64,000 nt of DNA from Pyrocephalus nanus (GCA_038380795.1 CM076270.1:25312001-25376000), one strand, 5' to 3'. Positions 25,011-38,698 are shown, counted from the stretch's first letter. Numbers and translations: made by a program. Notes: generated by a model not told the origin, from the sequence alone.

Positions 25011-28000
25011 TGGTGCTATGTTAATAAGGTACTCACTTGCCTATTCTTCAGGTACTCCGCCATTCTCTACCTAGGTAATCTCCATATAGGAAAAGCTATT
25101 AGGGCTTGTATCTCCTACCACACCTTCAATTATTTTAACACCTGCACTGATAATCCAGGCAAGGTAAACTGGTAGGGGGCTGAAGGTCTAAGTCCATCCT
25201 CTTTCCCCCCTCAGAGTCACATCTCGGGGGGAGGGGCTGAAGCAGAGGGGGGAAAGAAAAAAAGTAAAGTCACTTTTATTACACATCAGTGGGAACATTC
25301 TGAAAAAGCTTTCATGCCTAGGAAATTGTTATTTCTTCAAACAACTGACAGCCTGCAGAGGAAACTCTAATGGAAATCCAGCTCATGCATTGTTATGCAT
25401 GGCCCTCATGTAGATACATGGGGGTGGATTAAGTTAGCTTCCAAAGGGTCTATTGTGTGCAGCATTAATTTGCAGTGCTCTTGATATTTGAGTTTGAAGG
25501 TTTTACAACCTTTGTGTTTACTTAGATGCACTATATCCTAGGTTTGTTTATTTCCTTCCACAATCTCTTATTACCCAGTAAATGTTACATTTATCTTTAT
25601 TAACTTTCAATACGTTGCTGTAAGTCACAGAGATGGAAATAATTACAACCACCTTCAGATGTATTAGATTTAGAGAAGAGTTTTTGCTTTTTTTTTTCCT
25701 TCCTGGTCAGTTCTGACTTTCCCATCTGTTAAAATAGTGGCTTTCTCTATAAAGACAATGGAATAAAAGCACAAGAACTGTGTCATTTATTATTATTATA
25801 CGAATAATAATCTATAAAGAAATATGTTATATTTTCCTTGTTATATCAGACAAATAAATAAACCAATCAATGGTCTTCAAGGGAACTTGACACTGATACC
25901 ATAGCCTCTTACTACCCAGGGATATAAGAGAAAATGCACATACCACTCTTCATCATCACAAACTTTCCACTGTTTCCTCAGAATCCATTAGAAATTTGTT
26001 GCAATAACATACAACTCCTCTTCTCCCAGTATTAAGATGCAAAATACAAACAAGACTTTTCCCATGCTGCCTTAACATATATTCTTGTTTTCCTATACAC
26101 TGTAGACAGGCATTTTTGTAAATTCAACTTTTCGGTGAGGTTTATATTCAGAAGAACTTAATGGATTTTTATTTGAACTTGTCAGGGATGTCTGGAAGTG
26201 TTAGTTTTTCAACACTGAACTAAGAACTCAAAGTAACTTGTACATTCAAAGGAAGCTATGATCCTAATTTGAAGTAAAGGGCTCAATTGAATAAAAATAG
26301 CTTATGCTCGAGTAACTCAAGTTATGCGTGGCTCCTTCCCCTCCCCCTTTCTGTGGAAGTCAGTCAGTTAGACATTTTTGTATTTTAATAACACAAAAGA
26401 GTTTGTCCTGGAAAGAAATAAGTGCCTGACTTACAGTAATTAGGGTCTGAGTCATATCAGGTGCACAGTTTATTAAAAAAAACCACCACCCCAGCAATAA
26501 CAGAAGACCTCTTAAAACTTAAGGAAGTTTTGAATTCAATTCAATTTTTGATGCCACATAATGGATAAGAGAAAAGAAATTACCGTCTTGAGGGCTCACT
26601 CTTTAGGACACAACAGCAGAAACAGCTGCCTCTGGCTGGGGGAGTCCATTTGAAACCTGGCTCAGACTGAGCAAGAACTGCAAACTAAATGGCAGGAGCC
26701 AGTGACCTCAGCTGCTGAAGAGGTGGAGGAGATCTTAATCCCACTTTTTTGGCTCAGGATATCTTCTGATATCCTGAGAAATGATAACAGTGGGGATAGA
26801 AGGAATTGCATTTCACATGCCTGTTTGAAGTACTCTGGTACTACTGGCATTGTATAAAACAATAACACAGCATCCTCTAGAATGTGAAAAAAGGTATGAG
26901 AAACCATGGCTGGTTCAGAGAATACAGTCCTAGTGCTTCTGTTCTCTTTGTTCTATAACACAAGGACAAAGAGTGATAATAAAGAGATGCAAACCCAATA
27001 AAACAAACCCCTTTTTTTCCTCACTTTGGGTATTTAGGCTGTCAATATGCCATATCACATTATTTCACCAAAGTCAGGCTAAATCCAACAGAATAAATAA
27101 AAATCTGATGCTTGTATGATACAAGGATGTCCAGCATTACAATAGTCAATTTGAATTACTGGGAAAAAACAAAAGACACGGGTCTGAAGCAGTGTAGTCC
27201 TCATTTGCTATCACAAAATTCTGTGTCTCCAACTGAATATTTAGACCTTGGCTCCTGCCAGAGAGATGATGCAGCAATATGTAGACACTTCCCTGATACA
27301 ATCTAGCAATTCCCACCTTGCAGCATTCCTAATAATATCCCCCACCTTTGGTCATCATTGGGTTATATTCACAGATTATTGTTTTCGAAAAGTGAAATTA
27401 CAAGAACTAGAGAGCAGAAAGTGTGTTTATTTTCATGTGTTTGTTTTTTTTCTTTTCCTTTGTTTGTTGTTTGGGTTTTTTGTTTTTCTTTTTTTAAAGA
27501 TAGATAACTCCAAAGTTTTTCCAAAATAGAGCAAAGAGCTGAGTAAATATCATTAGCCTGTTTTGCTCTCATAAAAGCTGGTGAAGTTCTTCTGGTCGTA
27601 GTGTCCATGGAAGACTCCCACAAGTTATCTAAGACCATAACATTGAGATAAATACTCCTACCCACCCAATAACACCCATCTCTCGATTAAAAGGGAAAGT
27701 GGGCACCACAGCTTACTGCTGCCATCAGGCAGAGGTTGCAGGCTTTTCTTTATTACTTTTGCAACTGTGAAAACATTTTGGATCCCTAATCTTATTTCTG
27801 GAATGACACAGAATATTCTGTGTGTCTGTTGACAACAAAGTCTTTACAGGCACAAGAAACAGCCTCCTATCTGTATATTTTTTGAACATTAACATACTCT
27901 GTGTATATACTTCTCTAGCAGAGCAGCTATTTATTTAATATATGAGGTATGAGCATACTTAACTTACTGCATGTTAATTCTGTGCAGTTTTTTACATCCT

Positions 28001-28559
28001 CCCCATATTTCTCAGGAGGAGTCATATACAAAGAATACATTATGTACCTGAAATGGTCTCCTTCGTTTATCTGTGTCTTCTTTAAGCCATCATTCCAAGA
28101 AATTCGTGGTCTGAAATTTGGTAATGAATGCTCATTGTATTAAAGAGGGGATCTGATTTGCCTTTGGTTTCAAAGTGTGCACAGTACTTTGACCAGATCT
28201 CTGCCAAGCCCTTGGCAAGCTAGCAAAGGATAATCTACTCCAGTGTTCACAGTAATTCAAGATGTTCACTGCCCCCCACAACACAATGGGGAGGTGCAGG
28301 ATGGACCAGACCAAACCCCTCTCATTACTGAAACCTTCCAAGTAGGTATGTAGGTGTCTATATCTCCACTTTTTACCATTCTGTGCACCCTTTAAAGGCA
28401 AGAAACTGTCTATCTTATAATCTCCTTCTGACTCATACAACATCGAGTATCGAATGAATACCCAGCCTTACCTGTGGTAGGGAGGAGGTGAAAGTCAACG
28501 GTTTCCTGATCAGGAAAGGAGCAGGTAGCACTAATCTTCAAAACAGGTTACCTTTCCAG
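25011..28559. other. Noncoding sequence, nothing recognised
   Basis: There is a purine/pyrimidine G-run patch at about 25205-25262 and a T-rich tract at about 27440-27497. The ORF-like stretches (for example 26662-26907 minus, 27369-27665 minus, 28132-28443 minus) have no recognised domain. The last of these follows an acceptor-like CCTCCTCCCTACCACAG on the minus strand, but has no good downstream donor. Confidence 0.5.
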
Positions 28560-28642
28560 GGTCTCTGAATATGATCAGTCGACCTGGGGAAACCAGGAGG
28601 AGTGGTTAGAGGCACTGAACTGTACGGTGGAAGAAAATGAAG
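28560..28642 (+). CDS. Possible internal coding exon, gene unknown
   Basis: An 83-base segment lies between the acceptor GGTTACCTTTCCAG and the near-perfect donor AATGAAG|gtaagtta. Only one frame is open. It takes two bases from upstream and leaves one, and reads VSEYDQSTWGNQEEWLEAL followed by NCTVEENE. The composition (acidic, with two Trp) looks protein-like. The W-L-x-A-L pattern loosely recalls the C-terminal helix of PH domains, but it is far too short to assign. No neighbouring exon could be joined to it. A pseudo-exon is possible. Confidence 0.3.
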
Positions 28643-30865
28643 GTAAGTTAAACTCCACAATTTGTACATTTGAGGTAGTAAAAGACACACTTCAAAGCTG
28701 AGGACTGGTCAATCAGAATCAGGGTCCTGAGCACCTGGTTAACCAGGAGGCCCATCAGACACTGACCTGATGAGCACAAACCTCTCCTGGGTGCCCTGAG
28801 CTGCAGTCACACCATCCGCAAGCGGGGACTGACACCAAACAAAAACCAGGGAGAAAAACAGTGATAATAGTCAAGTCAGGGGAGTGCTAGCCAGGAGCCT
28901 TTGCTCACCAAGGACATTAAGGCTCTCATGTTCTGCTTTGTTTGGAGTCTGGGTGTTACAGCACGCACACAAAAAGGACCAGACTCTTTCATCTCTTCCC
29001 TGTCCGCCTGAGCATCCCTGGCACGTACACCTAAGGGCTTAACTTCAGTCCTGCCTTCTCCAATCTTTGTAACAGCATGCTCTGAAGCACAACTTGTTAT
29101 TAGTCAGATGGGGAAGAGATGGGACCAGATTCCCTAATTATTTCTAATGGCCTTTCCCAGTGAACCGCAGAGCCCTGCTCCCCTCCATAAAGGGTAGGCT
29201 GTCATGAGGCTCATGTTGTATAGTATGGGACTGATAAATCACCCCAATTTTATCTTATTTATTGGGGGATTTTTAACGGAAAGCTGTCAAAAAGCTGTCT
29301 TTTTAGGTAATGTTGAAGCGAATTAACTATCACACTATATAGATTTATTTTTTCCTAATAGAAAGTGTCTTCTAATGCTGTAAAGGGCAAAAAATGCACC
29401 TCAGACTTGGAGCACTAGCAGTTTTTGGGATGTATTCTGGTAGGAAAACTCAGTAAGTCACTGCTTACCTTTGCACCCCAAAAATTTGTTGTCTGAAAGT
29501 TCAAAATGGGTCTGTGTTTCTTTCCAGTCAGGACTACCTCCATGCACAGGCCAGTTACCTTCAAATGAAAACTCCTTTCCCTATCACTGTGCTTCATATA
29601 ATGGAATATTGACCCCAATTAGCCTTAGTTTCTAATTGTACCTGACACAGCAAAGGCCCCTGGAGAAGGACAGTCCCAGAACCACGCACTTTAAAATGCA
29701 ATATTGGCAAAAAATCATACAAAATCCTTGCATAAGAAGAGGAAGCCTAGATAACTAATTTTCTTCCCTACCAAAAAATACTTCAATAACTCATTTTCTT
29801 GGGGACTAATGAAAATTACAGGACCAGGGATGTGGTTTTTTCCCTACTTTATTCCTCTGTAAATACAGACTGAGTCACTAACAGAAGGAACAGAGAGATC
29901 CCAGCAGTCTGCATCTTTAACACTGAAGTCTGTGTCTCTCTCTCTCTGCTGCTCCTGGAGGCAGCTCTGAACAGCCACCTCCAGGATGATGTGGCTCAGA
30001 GACACCCAGCCTTGTTGGTGAGCACTGTGATTTTTTTTTTCTGCAACCAGGCAGATTGTTTAAACCACCACAGAGCAGGGGCAGAGCATGCAAGAAGCTG
30101 AGCTAATCATTTTTGCATTAAATATCTGGCAAAGATGTAGGCTGTGGACAGGGAAAAGGGACATGGAGGGAGGGAGGAGCTGCAGAACATAACAGTGAAA
30201 AATTTTGTTTTTCTGAGATGGGCTGCTAAGGAAATAAAACCCCATCTAATTTCCAGCAATGAGAAGTGAATCAGTTTTTTTGCTTAAAAATACCCCAAAC
30301 ACAAAACCTCATTTTCATATTTCCATATTTAATTTTTGCACTTGCATGTACATTTCTGTTATCTTCCAGCCACATGTTGCCATTTGTCTCTGTAGTGAAG
30401 GATTTTTTTTTCCTTTTCTTTTTTTTTTAACTGTGGGCTATATGGAGCCTGACTTGCATGTAAAAGATCCACAGGGAAAAAAAATCCTCCAGTCCTCACT
30501 GAACTAAAGAGAGCTGGCATGCTGCATGTTTTGTGGGAGCACTCCATGCTCCCCACCACCTTGGGCAGTCTGTGGCACAGGCACACACCTACAGACCAGC
30601 ACTGCACAGTGCAAAGTCCCACAGCAGATCAACAGGCGTGGCTGATGGCAGGCTGAAAAAAATTAGCAGCCGCTCACTCTTCCAAAAATCATCCAGATTT
30701 GGCCAACTAAACACTATTTAACGGTCAGCCAGCCACTATACAACTTCCACAGAGTACAACTGCCAAAACTTGGGTAGAAGGAGAGCTCTGAAATTTATGA
30801 GACCATTCCAGGCAATCGCACTGCATTCAGACTGTTTTCTATTTAGTCACCCCTCAGCTATCTGA
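28643..30865. other. Noncoding sequence, nothing recognised
   Basis: The interval at about 28640-29060 is somewhat richer in GC than the surroundings. A (TC)n tract lies at about 29934-29947 and a T-rich tract at about 30399-30429. No gene or clear repeat was recognised. Confidence 0.5.
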
Positions 30866-30913
30866 CTTTCAATGAGATTCAGGCTCCTCAGATATTTGGG
30901 TGCTTTCATAAAG
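30866..30913 (+). repeat. Fragment of an ancient amniote interspersed repeat
   Basis: The words TTTCAATGAGATTCAGGCTC and CTCAGATATTTGGGTGCTTT strongly recall the 'caatgggacttaggctcctaagtcacttaggtgcttttgaaaat' core of an old repeat dispersed in turtles, crocodilians and birds. Only about 50 bases survive. The family name is not known to me with certainty. Confidence 0.45.
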
Positions 30914-32460
30914 GTTACATGCAGTCACAAGCAGGCAGCCAAGACTCCTGCATTCAGCTATAATTAGTGAGGCAGCTCATGATTACCATACATCTTAACC
31001 CAGAGGCAGCAGTGCTTGGACAGACATCATTTCTGTTGTGCTTGCTGGCAGACAAGATTTCAGACAGACTCTGGTTATGATTTAGTTTTGGTCTACATGT
31101 TCAGTGCTCAGTCAAACTTGTTGTGCAGCCAGCACAGCGACTGCTTCAACAGGAGAGAGAGTAAATGCAACATTTTCTGTTTGAACACTATTTCGGTTGT
31201 TGTTCTGTCAGTGGACCACAGCCACTCAAGAACTGCTCCCAGACTGCAGACAGTTGTGGTTTCTTCACATAAAATGTATTCAACGAATTTGTCCTGCAAG
31301 ATAGCAGAGGGGACATCATGAGGCTGCCAAACCCATCAGTGTTCCTGCTCTCTGACAGGCACGTGCTGTCCTTGCAGAAGGAAAAAATGTTTAATAGAAA
31401 AATTTCTTCACCCCCAGGGGTAGAGTTGTAGCTCAAAAAATACAACAGTGCATGCTGTGTACTCACCTGGTATGGATCTCCCTCCCATTTCACTCAGCTT
31501 TCTGTGTCTCCATGTTTACAAGTCTTCCTTCCCTGCCACCCAGATGCCAGTAAAGTCACCCACATGTAGTCTGCAATGTTTGTGAAGTGACTGTTGATAA
31601 TGTATGAAGACTATGATATCTTGTATAGGAACTGCCAGGTTTTGAACTTAAATAGGCTACAAGTAAAGTAAGTGTGAAAGTGAGACTCTGGAAAATTATC
31701 TGAAAATTAAAGAAAAATTGATGGGCTTTCATGAAGTTTCTTCAATTCTAAATGTGAATGTACTAGCAATTAATACTGAATTACCACTATAAATGTTAAA
31801 TATTATAAAGACATCATATTATTGCTTCTAATGTAAAGGAAAAAAACGTGGGTTGTTTCTTTTTTGGGGGGGAAGAGAAGTGTTTGTGTGTCATTTGGAA
31901 CTTTAAAGGTTTAACTAGCCTATTCCTATGAAAATCTTGAAATTCAGCCAAAGACATCATGGTATTACACACTTTTCTCCTGAGAGTCTATTCATATTCT
32001 ATGGCAAATGTAGCATTTTCCTTCTGGAGCAGTTAACATAAAAGCTCTTGGTTAAGAAAAGATTTTCTCTTGGAAAAGATAATCTCCCTTCAAAGTTATA
32101 AGTTAAACAATTGAGTGGTCTAATTGATTGAACATTTACAAATTATAATTGAATTTGTGCCAAACTATGTGAAAAATTTATGTTCCGCTTCCCCAAACTG
32201 TTTATCCCTCATTTTTTTTTGTGTGTGTGTGCATGTGTGAACTGAATCTTTGGGAACTCCTTTCACTTGATGCATCATTGAGGTGGTTAAACACATTGCA
32301 TTATGGCAGTCTGTCACATCAGTGTTTCACACTGAAATACTGGACTTGACACATCACTGGAAAAGGAAGTCAGACGATCCAAAATCCAGAGTTATGTTTC
32401 TTTTGAAACTTGAGATTCTGAAGACAGAATTTTCACTTACTTAACTCCAACTGCAGGGGA
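30914..32460. other. Noncoding sequence, nothing recognised
   Basis: A near-perfect minus-strand donor occurs at 31465-31471 (TACCAG|gtgagtac), but the sequence before it is closed in all frames. A (GT)n tract lies at 32221-32239. No gene was recognised. Confidence 0.5.
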
Positions 32461-32500
32461 GAGAAAAAAAAAAAAAAAGGAAAGAAAAGAAAAAGAGGTT
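32461..32500 (+). repeat. A-rich / GA-rich simple repeat
   Basis: Fifteen A followed by GGAAAGAAAAGAAAAAGAGG, a homopurine tract of about 40 bases. Confidence 0.9.
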
Positions 32501-34425
32501 TAAGTAATTATAAAACAGCTTTTTAAGCATTACAAGAATTTGCATGAAAATAATAGTGGCTTGATTATCCTGCTTGTGAGTGGAGACAGCCAATACCCAC
32601 ATTTATTTTGGTGAACCTCTATAAAGTAGTTATAGAAGGACAATAGAGGAGGAAACACAACCTGACTCTCCAGCAAACGAAATGAAGGGCATTGCCATAT
32701 TTCTATGCAACAACATCTAGAATATGACAACTTGAAAGCACAAACTCTTACCTAAGCCCTTGATGTTGATGAAATTTAGCCTGTGAACAACCTTCTTGAG
32801 AGAATGGTTCTTTAAACAGGCGTGTGATCTAATACCTAAGTGAAGACCTGTAGCTGTTTTGGGGCTGTATCTTGTATTTCCAAAGGAAGAATTGCAGGTC
32901 CATTGAAACACAAAGCTTAACTTCTAGGGTTGTGCAGAATATCCCCCAAAACAATGATATCAACAACAAAGGTATGAAATTTGAAAATTTTGTTTTCCTA
33001 CAGATAAAACCCAAAACAACTAAAAAATCTTTTCCTACGTCCTTCAACTTAACCTGTTTTCACATGGTAACCCCCGACATTGCCCAAACAAGTCCACTGA
33101 CCATATGCAAGACTGAATGTGATCACCTTCAGCTCTAACCAGAGTACCAGAAATTTTCTGTGGTGATTTCATCCCAAAAAAATATTCAATATTGTAGTGC
33201 AAAAAGGTAGGAATAGGATTGAAAAATTCTGGATTTTTAACTATTGGATGAGTAATTATTATGAAAACAAGAGTGAAGATGGATTACTAGAATTTGGAGG
33301 AAAAAGACTACCTTATGGACAATATTGTTAGCTTAAAATTATATGCAAGTCTCAGTTATTTAGTGTTTGTCTGTAACGATGGAGGATATGCAATAGATTG
33401 TCTAACAATAAAAGGCAAGGTTTGTAAGCATTAATATTATCAGAATGCTTGAAAATGTGCCACACTATCAAACACATGCACTGCATGTATTGCTTCTATT
33501 GTTTTCATCTAAAGCTTTTGGAACTGAATTGATTTTTAAGCACTTCGGGGTTAAAAATATGATTTGTTGCAATTCCTAAAATATTCTACATTTTGGCATG
33601 TTTTACAGAGCTCTTGTGCTAGGAATGAGAAGTATTAAAAGGATCTTAAATTTTCCATGGATTCTAAAGAATATTTGCTGCTTGAATACCCCATGGTATC
33701 CTAGATCCAAACTGCATGCCAGTTTATTCTCCTTCCTTCCATCTCTGAATCATGTCTAAGTGACTCTCCCTCACCATCGACAGTTTTCTTGTGAAAAAGT
33801 CCCACCTCTTACAACGCCCACCTCAGAGCTCCTGAGTTTATAAAATGCAACACAAGGCCTCTCGGGATTCTCAAAGATTTACACAGCTGTGGCAAACAAC
33901 TTCAAAATTAACCACCTGACCTTCCCCAAAATGCTCAAAGAGCTCAAATTCCTTACTGCAGACAAAAGAATAAAACACATTTGGAGGCCCTAGGGCCATA
34001 ATGTTTTTTTAGCTATCAGGTATAAAAAACTGTCCCTCTGCTTTTCCAGAGGACTCCTTTTCACCAGTGTCTGTTCTATCTGCTCTCCTTTTTCAACTCC
34101 ATCTTCCATCTCCACAAAGAAGCCTCTCTATTAGAGGGGCAATAAATGACCCTTGAGGAAAGAGTGGTCACATTTACCCAGAAGCAAAAGAGGTGCTAAA
34201 CTAACATCAAATTCACAGATAAGACCTAACCTTAGGCTTTGGTATGGGAAGAATACAGATTACAATCTTTACTGAGCTTCCACAAAGTAGCACATACCTC
34301 TTGTATCCTTCTAACTTCAGTCTAATTGCCAGCACACTATGGGATAAGGCCTAAACCTTTACAATATTTTTTCTATTTTGGTTTATAATTAATTATTACA
34401 GTGAACACCTTAACTTACCTTCTAA
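32501..34425. other. Noncoding sequence, nothing recognised
   Basis: A strong minus-strand donor occurs at about 32748 (GGGCTTAG|gtaagagt), with an open frame before it ending ..VVHRLNFINIKGL. The only nearby acceptor would give a 29-base exon, so it is not called. No repeat was recognised. Confidence 0.45.
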
Positions 34426-34485
34426 CTCATCTCATCTCATCTCATCTCATCTCATCTCATCTCATCTCATCTCATCTCATCTCAT
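34426..34485 (+). repeat. Perfect (CTCAT)12 pentanucleotide microsatellite
   Basis: Twelve uninterrupted copies of CTCAT span exactly 60 bases, flanked by TCTAA on the left and CATTCACTT on the right. Perfect arrays of this length are expected to be length-polymorphic. A donor-like ACTTAC lies just left of the array on the opposite strand, with no exon attached. Confidence 0.98.
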
Positions 34486-37400
34486 CATTCACTTTGCATG
34501 AAAGAAACTCCTGTGAGAAAAGGCAGTTTTTCCTCAGAAATTTACTTTTAGATGGATGTTGAACTGAAGAGCAGCAAGACAAACACTTGGCGTTCACCAA
34601 GGAGCAGCTCCAGGGCTGTTCTGGGTGCACACCTCTCCCAAGAAGAGGAGAGGCTGGTGGGTACTCAGTATAGATCCTTGTCAGCTTAGACATGTTCCAT
34701 GAACCATGTAGGTTCCATGTAATTAAATGTTCCAATTTCTATTTCCATCTGATTAACACCAAAAAATGCAGAAGGCTGGGTACATATTTACAGCACTGGT
34801 AAATGGACTAACACACTGAGCCACAGCATGCCATATTTAATCCTTGTTAAACACTTAACTCATGGTTATTTACTGAGCCATTCAGAAAGGGATGTGATAC
34901 TACAAACTACAGAAGTGAAAAAGGTGTGCTGCTTAAAAAAAAAAAAAAAGAAAAAAGTAGGTGAAGCAGTTAGCAAAAAACTTTTAGGAAATCTGTCCCT
35001 GAAGTGATCTCATGCAGCCACTACTCCTTATCAAAGTCATGATAGTGCAAATAACTACACAGGTACAGGAAAAATGAGTTCACAGCTTTGCCCTTGGCCA
35101 CAATCTAAATTGTAATATTCACACAGATTATTTTGAAAAATACTTGTCAATTTTACCACTGTGGTATAACTGGCTGAAGTTCATCCAAGTGGCCATTAAC
35201 TAGTCCAGAAGTTTATCTAAACTTGGCATCACCGTCATTAAGAAACTCAGTGAAAGGTAGGGTAGGGATGTAGAACAATACCACCATTTTTAAATTACTA
35301 AAATAGAGCTTTGAGTTATAATAAGAACCAGAGCTAAAAGTTGAATGCCAGCTTGTTTTGTTTTGTTTTGTTTTAGGCTTTCATGTTGACCTCTGCTCTA
35401 CACAAACTTAAATCTGTTTTACATCAGAAGCTGCAGGGACAGAAGAGTACATGGGAAAAGAACGTGGCTGAGAGTTTAGAGAGGACCAGCTAAATTTTTT
35501 GAGCTCCAGTGGGATTGGTGACATAACTAAAAAGCAACAAACAGCAGGTGAGAGGAAGGATTTAAATATAAATAAGGACACTTTGAAGCCATAGGTTTTC
35601 ATTGATCACATTCACATTTACAAATCAAAGTCTCTGCTTTTAGAAAAATATTTAGCTAAGAAAGAACCTAAAAGCCATAAAATACCAAGCAGGGAAGGAA
35701 AAAATATTAGTAAAAAGTAAAGGCATGGAATCGTGTTGATAAATATTCCCCAGACTAAAAAAATCAACTAAATACTCTATTTTCTTTAATTAAAAATCAC
35801 TGAATTATTTAAGGATATCTGACTGAATTAATTATTGAAGACACATCAAGATCTGCCTGGTGGTGTGATTAGTTGTTTATATGGTTATTAAGATCTACCC
35901 ATTTGGACCTGAATTCAACCTCCAATTAAAAAAGTTAATAGAAATTCAATCCCACAAACAACTTAGCACATACACTCTCCATGCTTTAAAATGGCTAAAT
36001 ATTTTAATTCACATGACTCATTCATTAGTAAAAAGAGAGAGTTTATTTTCTCTTTTCAGTGGTCAATGTATACAAAGAAATTATGTCCATTTAATGGCCA
36101 CAGTTTAACAGACAGCATTTGCCAGCCTACTAAAGGTGCTGTTCATGTTCTATCCATGGGATCAGAGTTCAAATAGCAGCACATTCAATCTGGAAAAAAG
36201 TGGTGGTTACGATAGTGTAGTAATAACAGTTGCAGATAACAACCTGAAAAGCCGAAACCACGGAAACATGATGGTTTGCAGTCGGAAAATATTTGTGTCT
36301 TTTACCAGAATGTAACCCATTACATGGGAGGAATAAAAATCCAGTGGGAAGACACAAAATTAGATCAGAGCTCTCTCAAATGAAAAGAAATCCAGTCTTG
36401 CTGAACTGAAATGTGATCATTTGGATAGCATTTCTATCAGCTCATTCATTTAAAACTCAATTAGAAACTTTCACTAATGCACACGTGCATCTTGGCTCAC
36501 CAGAGCAGGCCCATTGGTAGGTCTGGAGAGACGTTCCTCTGCAGGGAACCCACAACCACATTTTGTGAACAGAGATGCAGATTCACTGCACGAACTGCAG
36601 GCAGACAGCTGAGGCACTGAACAGCATAAAACCTGCCTCACCTGCCTGTGCAAGACGTGTTTAGCCTAGCTGGCCTTAGCAGTGACCAAGCGGGTGCCTG
36701 GGAAATAGTGCAAGCAAGGAACAAACATTTAGTGATATTTACCCAAAAAGCTTTGCCAGCCACCAAAAATCTGCAACTTAGAGGATTCCCACTAGCAGAC
36801 CTTGCTGGATCTCTCTTCCATGAACTTCCCTAGTAGCCTGCTGAACGGCCCCATAGAGGATCAATACCCACAGCATGAGGGCCCCCACTGTGCAGAACCA
36901 TTGTCATCCCCTCTGAGGCTGTGCATGTTGCCTTCATTTAATCCCCACACTTCTGGTATCAGAAAAAATAGTGGGTATTTCTTCCTCTCCATGGCAATCA
37001 TGATTTTCTGACCCTTTTTCTTCTGCATTACCTTTTCAGCAGACTGAAGAATATGGCCTATGTGAATGCTCCTTCTGAAAAGGACATGAACTCAGGACTC
37101 CAGGGGTCCAAGGCTGCTCTCCAGCTCCATGGAGGGTGTTCACACACCCTCACCTTGTACTTAAGGATTTGCTTCATATGGGCTGAATTATTCTCCAAAT
37201 ATTTCTGGGTTTCCCAAGAGTAGAGAGTCTTGATGATAATTCTAGCTTAAGACCTAATTTAGATACCAGGCTGCTGTTTTGAAGGAGACAGAGTTAGATC
37301 AAATTGCACTAAATTTATCAGGTGAAGATCTGAGTGTTTTTGTTTGGTGAGATATAGAAATTTGTGCCATTAATGGCTGCTATTTGACAGTGGTTTCTTT

Positions 37401-38421
37401 TCATTACATGAAATGAGGAAACAGAGCCAGTTCATTATGAAGATAGTGAAAGTTATAATAAAGCCAATACAGGCTGAATCCTACAAGTGCATGTGGGGAA
37501 AGTAATGTCTAAAAACGCAACATCAAAGAAAGATGGGCAGGGAATGGAGAGCAGAGAAACACGTAATGAGCCAAGTCAGACTGAAGGCTAAGATAATTGC
37601 CCAAGGATTACAGCACTTGGGAAATGCTATCCTACAGCAGGAGTAGAAAATGGTTGAAAATGAATGGGACCCAGTCAATCTGTAACCATATTGTATGGAC
37701 CAGGATAATTTCCCCCATTTTTCTGATGCAGATCAGTCTCTGAATAAAATTAGTAGTGACTCTCTCACCCAGAACAGATCAATCAGATTTGGGATCATAC
37801 CTGACCCAACTTGCTCTTTGCCCAAAAGTCTCTTCTAAGTATTTTTTGTACTAATTCTGGGGCTAGAGAGAACTTAATAACCTGTCAGGGTGAAATAATT
37901 AACTTTACTAATGGCAAAGGCACAGAGTGGGGCTTGTGGCCCACTGAAAGTTCTTGCTGCTTGTGCAGTGTTAAATAAGCCAGTTGATCAATGGTGCTCT
38001 GATGATTTATTAACGCCATGCTGCCAGTGAGAACTCATGCTGAAACTTAGGATGGATCAAACTTAATTTTAAAATACTGAAGAAAATATCAAATCTTTCA
38101 AGGACTTATAGAACTGGTTGTATATTTGTCATCTACTAACACACAAAGCAAAATACATCTGAATAATAAGGAATGTATCTCTTTCACCAGTTCAAAGTAC
38201 TGCCAACAGCAGTAATAGCAAATTGTGCTTTATCACGTTTTCTTGCAATTCCATAAAAATGGCTTGATATGCCAGTGTATTAAGCAATTCCTGTGCTGTT
38301 TACTAAGTGCATTTGTTTTTCAAAAAAGGGAGAAAAACCCTAAATCTATTTTCATTTGGGCAGAAGTACTTTGCTTTCTCATTTCAATGAAAACAATCCA
38401 AATGACCTGAAGTTCTCACTT
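34486..38421. other. Noncoding sequence with A and TTTTG tracts
   Basis: A15 followed by GAAAAAA lies at 34935-34956, and a (TTTTG)n tract at about 35354-35374. No gene, RNA gene or recognisable transposable element was found. The frames near 36.6-37.0 kb lack domains and splice context. Confidence 0.55.
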
Positions 38422-38441
38422 AAAAAAAAAAAAAAAAAAAA
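38422..38441 (+). repeat. A20 homopolymer
   Basis: Uninterrupted run of 20 A with no recognisable retroposed body upstream. Confidence 0.95.
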
Positions 38442-38654
38442 GCATTATTAAACCTGCTGAAACAAAACATTACAATATGTATTTTTCCTTTCTCATGAAA
38501 GATTCACAGCACTACACTGTTCTAGTTAAAACAGTTATTTCTAAAATTTAATTTATGATTTATGCTGCATTTAGGGTGACAGGGCACCCACCTGGTAAAG
38601 ATTTATTTAGGAACTGTCTGCTGCACCAAGAGGGATGCTGTTCTCCTTTACCTT

Positions 38655-38698
38655 TATATATACACACATATATATATATACACATATATATATATATA
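38655..38698 (+). repeat. Alternating (TA)n/(CA)n microsatellite
   Basis: A 44-base stretch of strictly alternating pyrimidine-purine steps (TATATATACACACATATATA and onward). It can form cruciform or Z-type structures in principle, and is probably polymorphic. Confidence 0.95.

Noticed and set aside
28132..28443. 103-codon minus frame following an acceptor-like CCTACCACAG
   Set aside because: The frame begins only after a stop just past the acceptor, and there is no downstream donor.
31465..31600. Perfect minus-strand donor TACCAG|gtgagtac
   Set aside because: All frames before it are closed and the only acceptor has a poor pyrimidine tract.
32717..32911. Minus-strand open frame ending at a strong donor
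   Set aside because: No adequate acceptor except one that would give a 29-base exon, and the peptide is not recognised.
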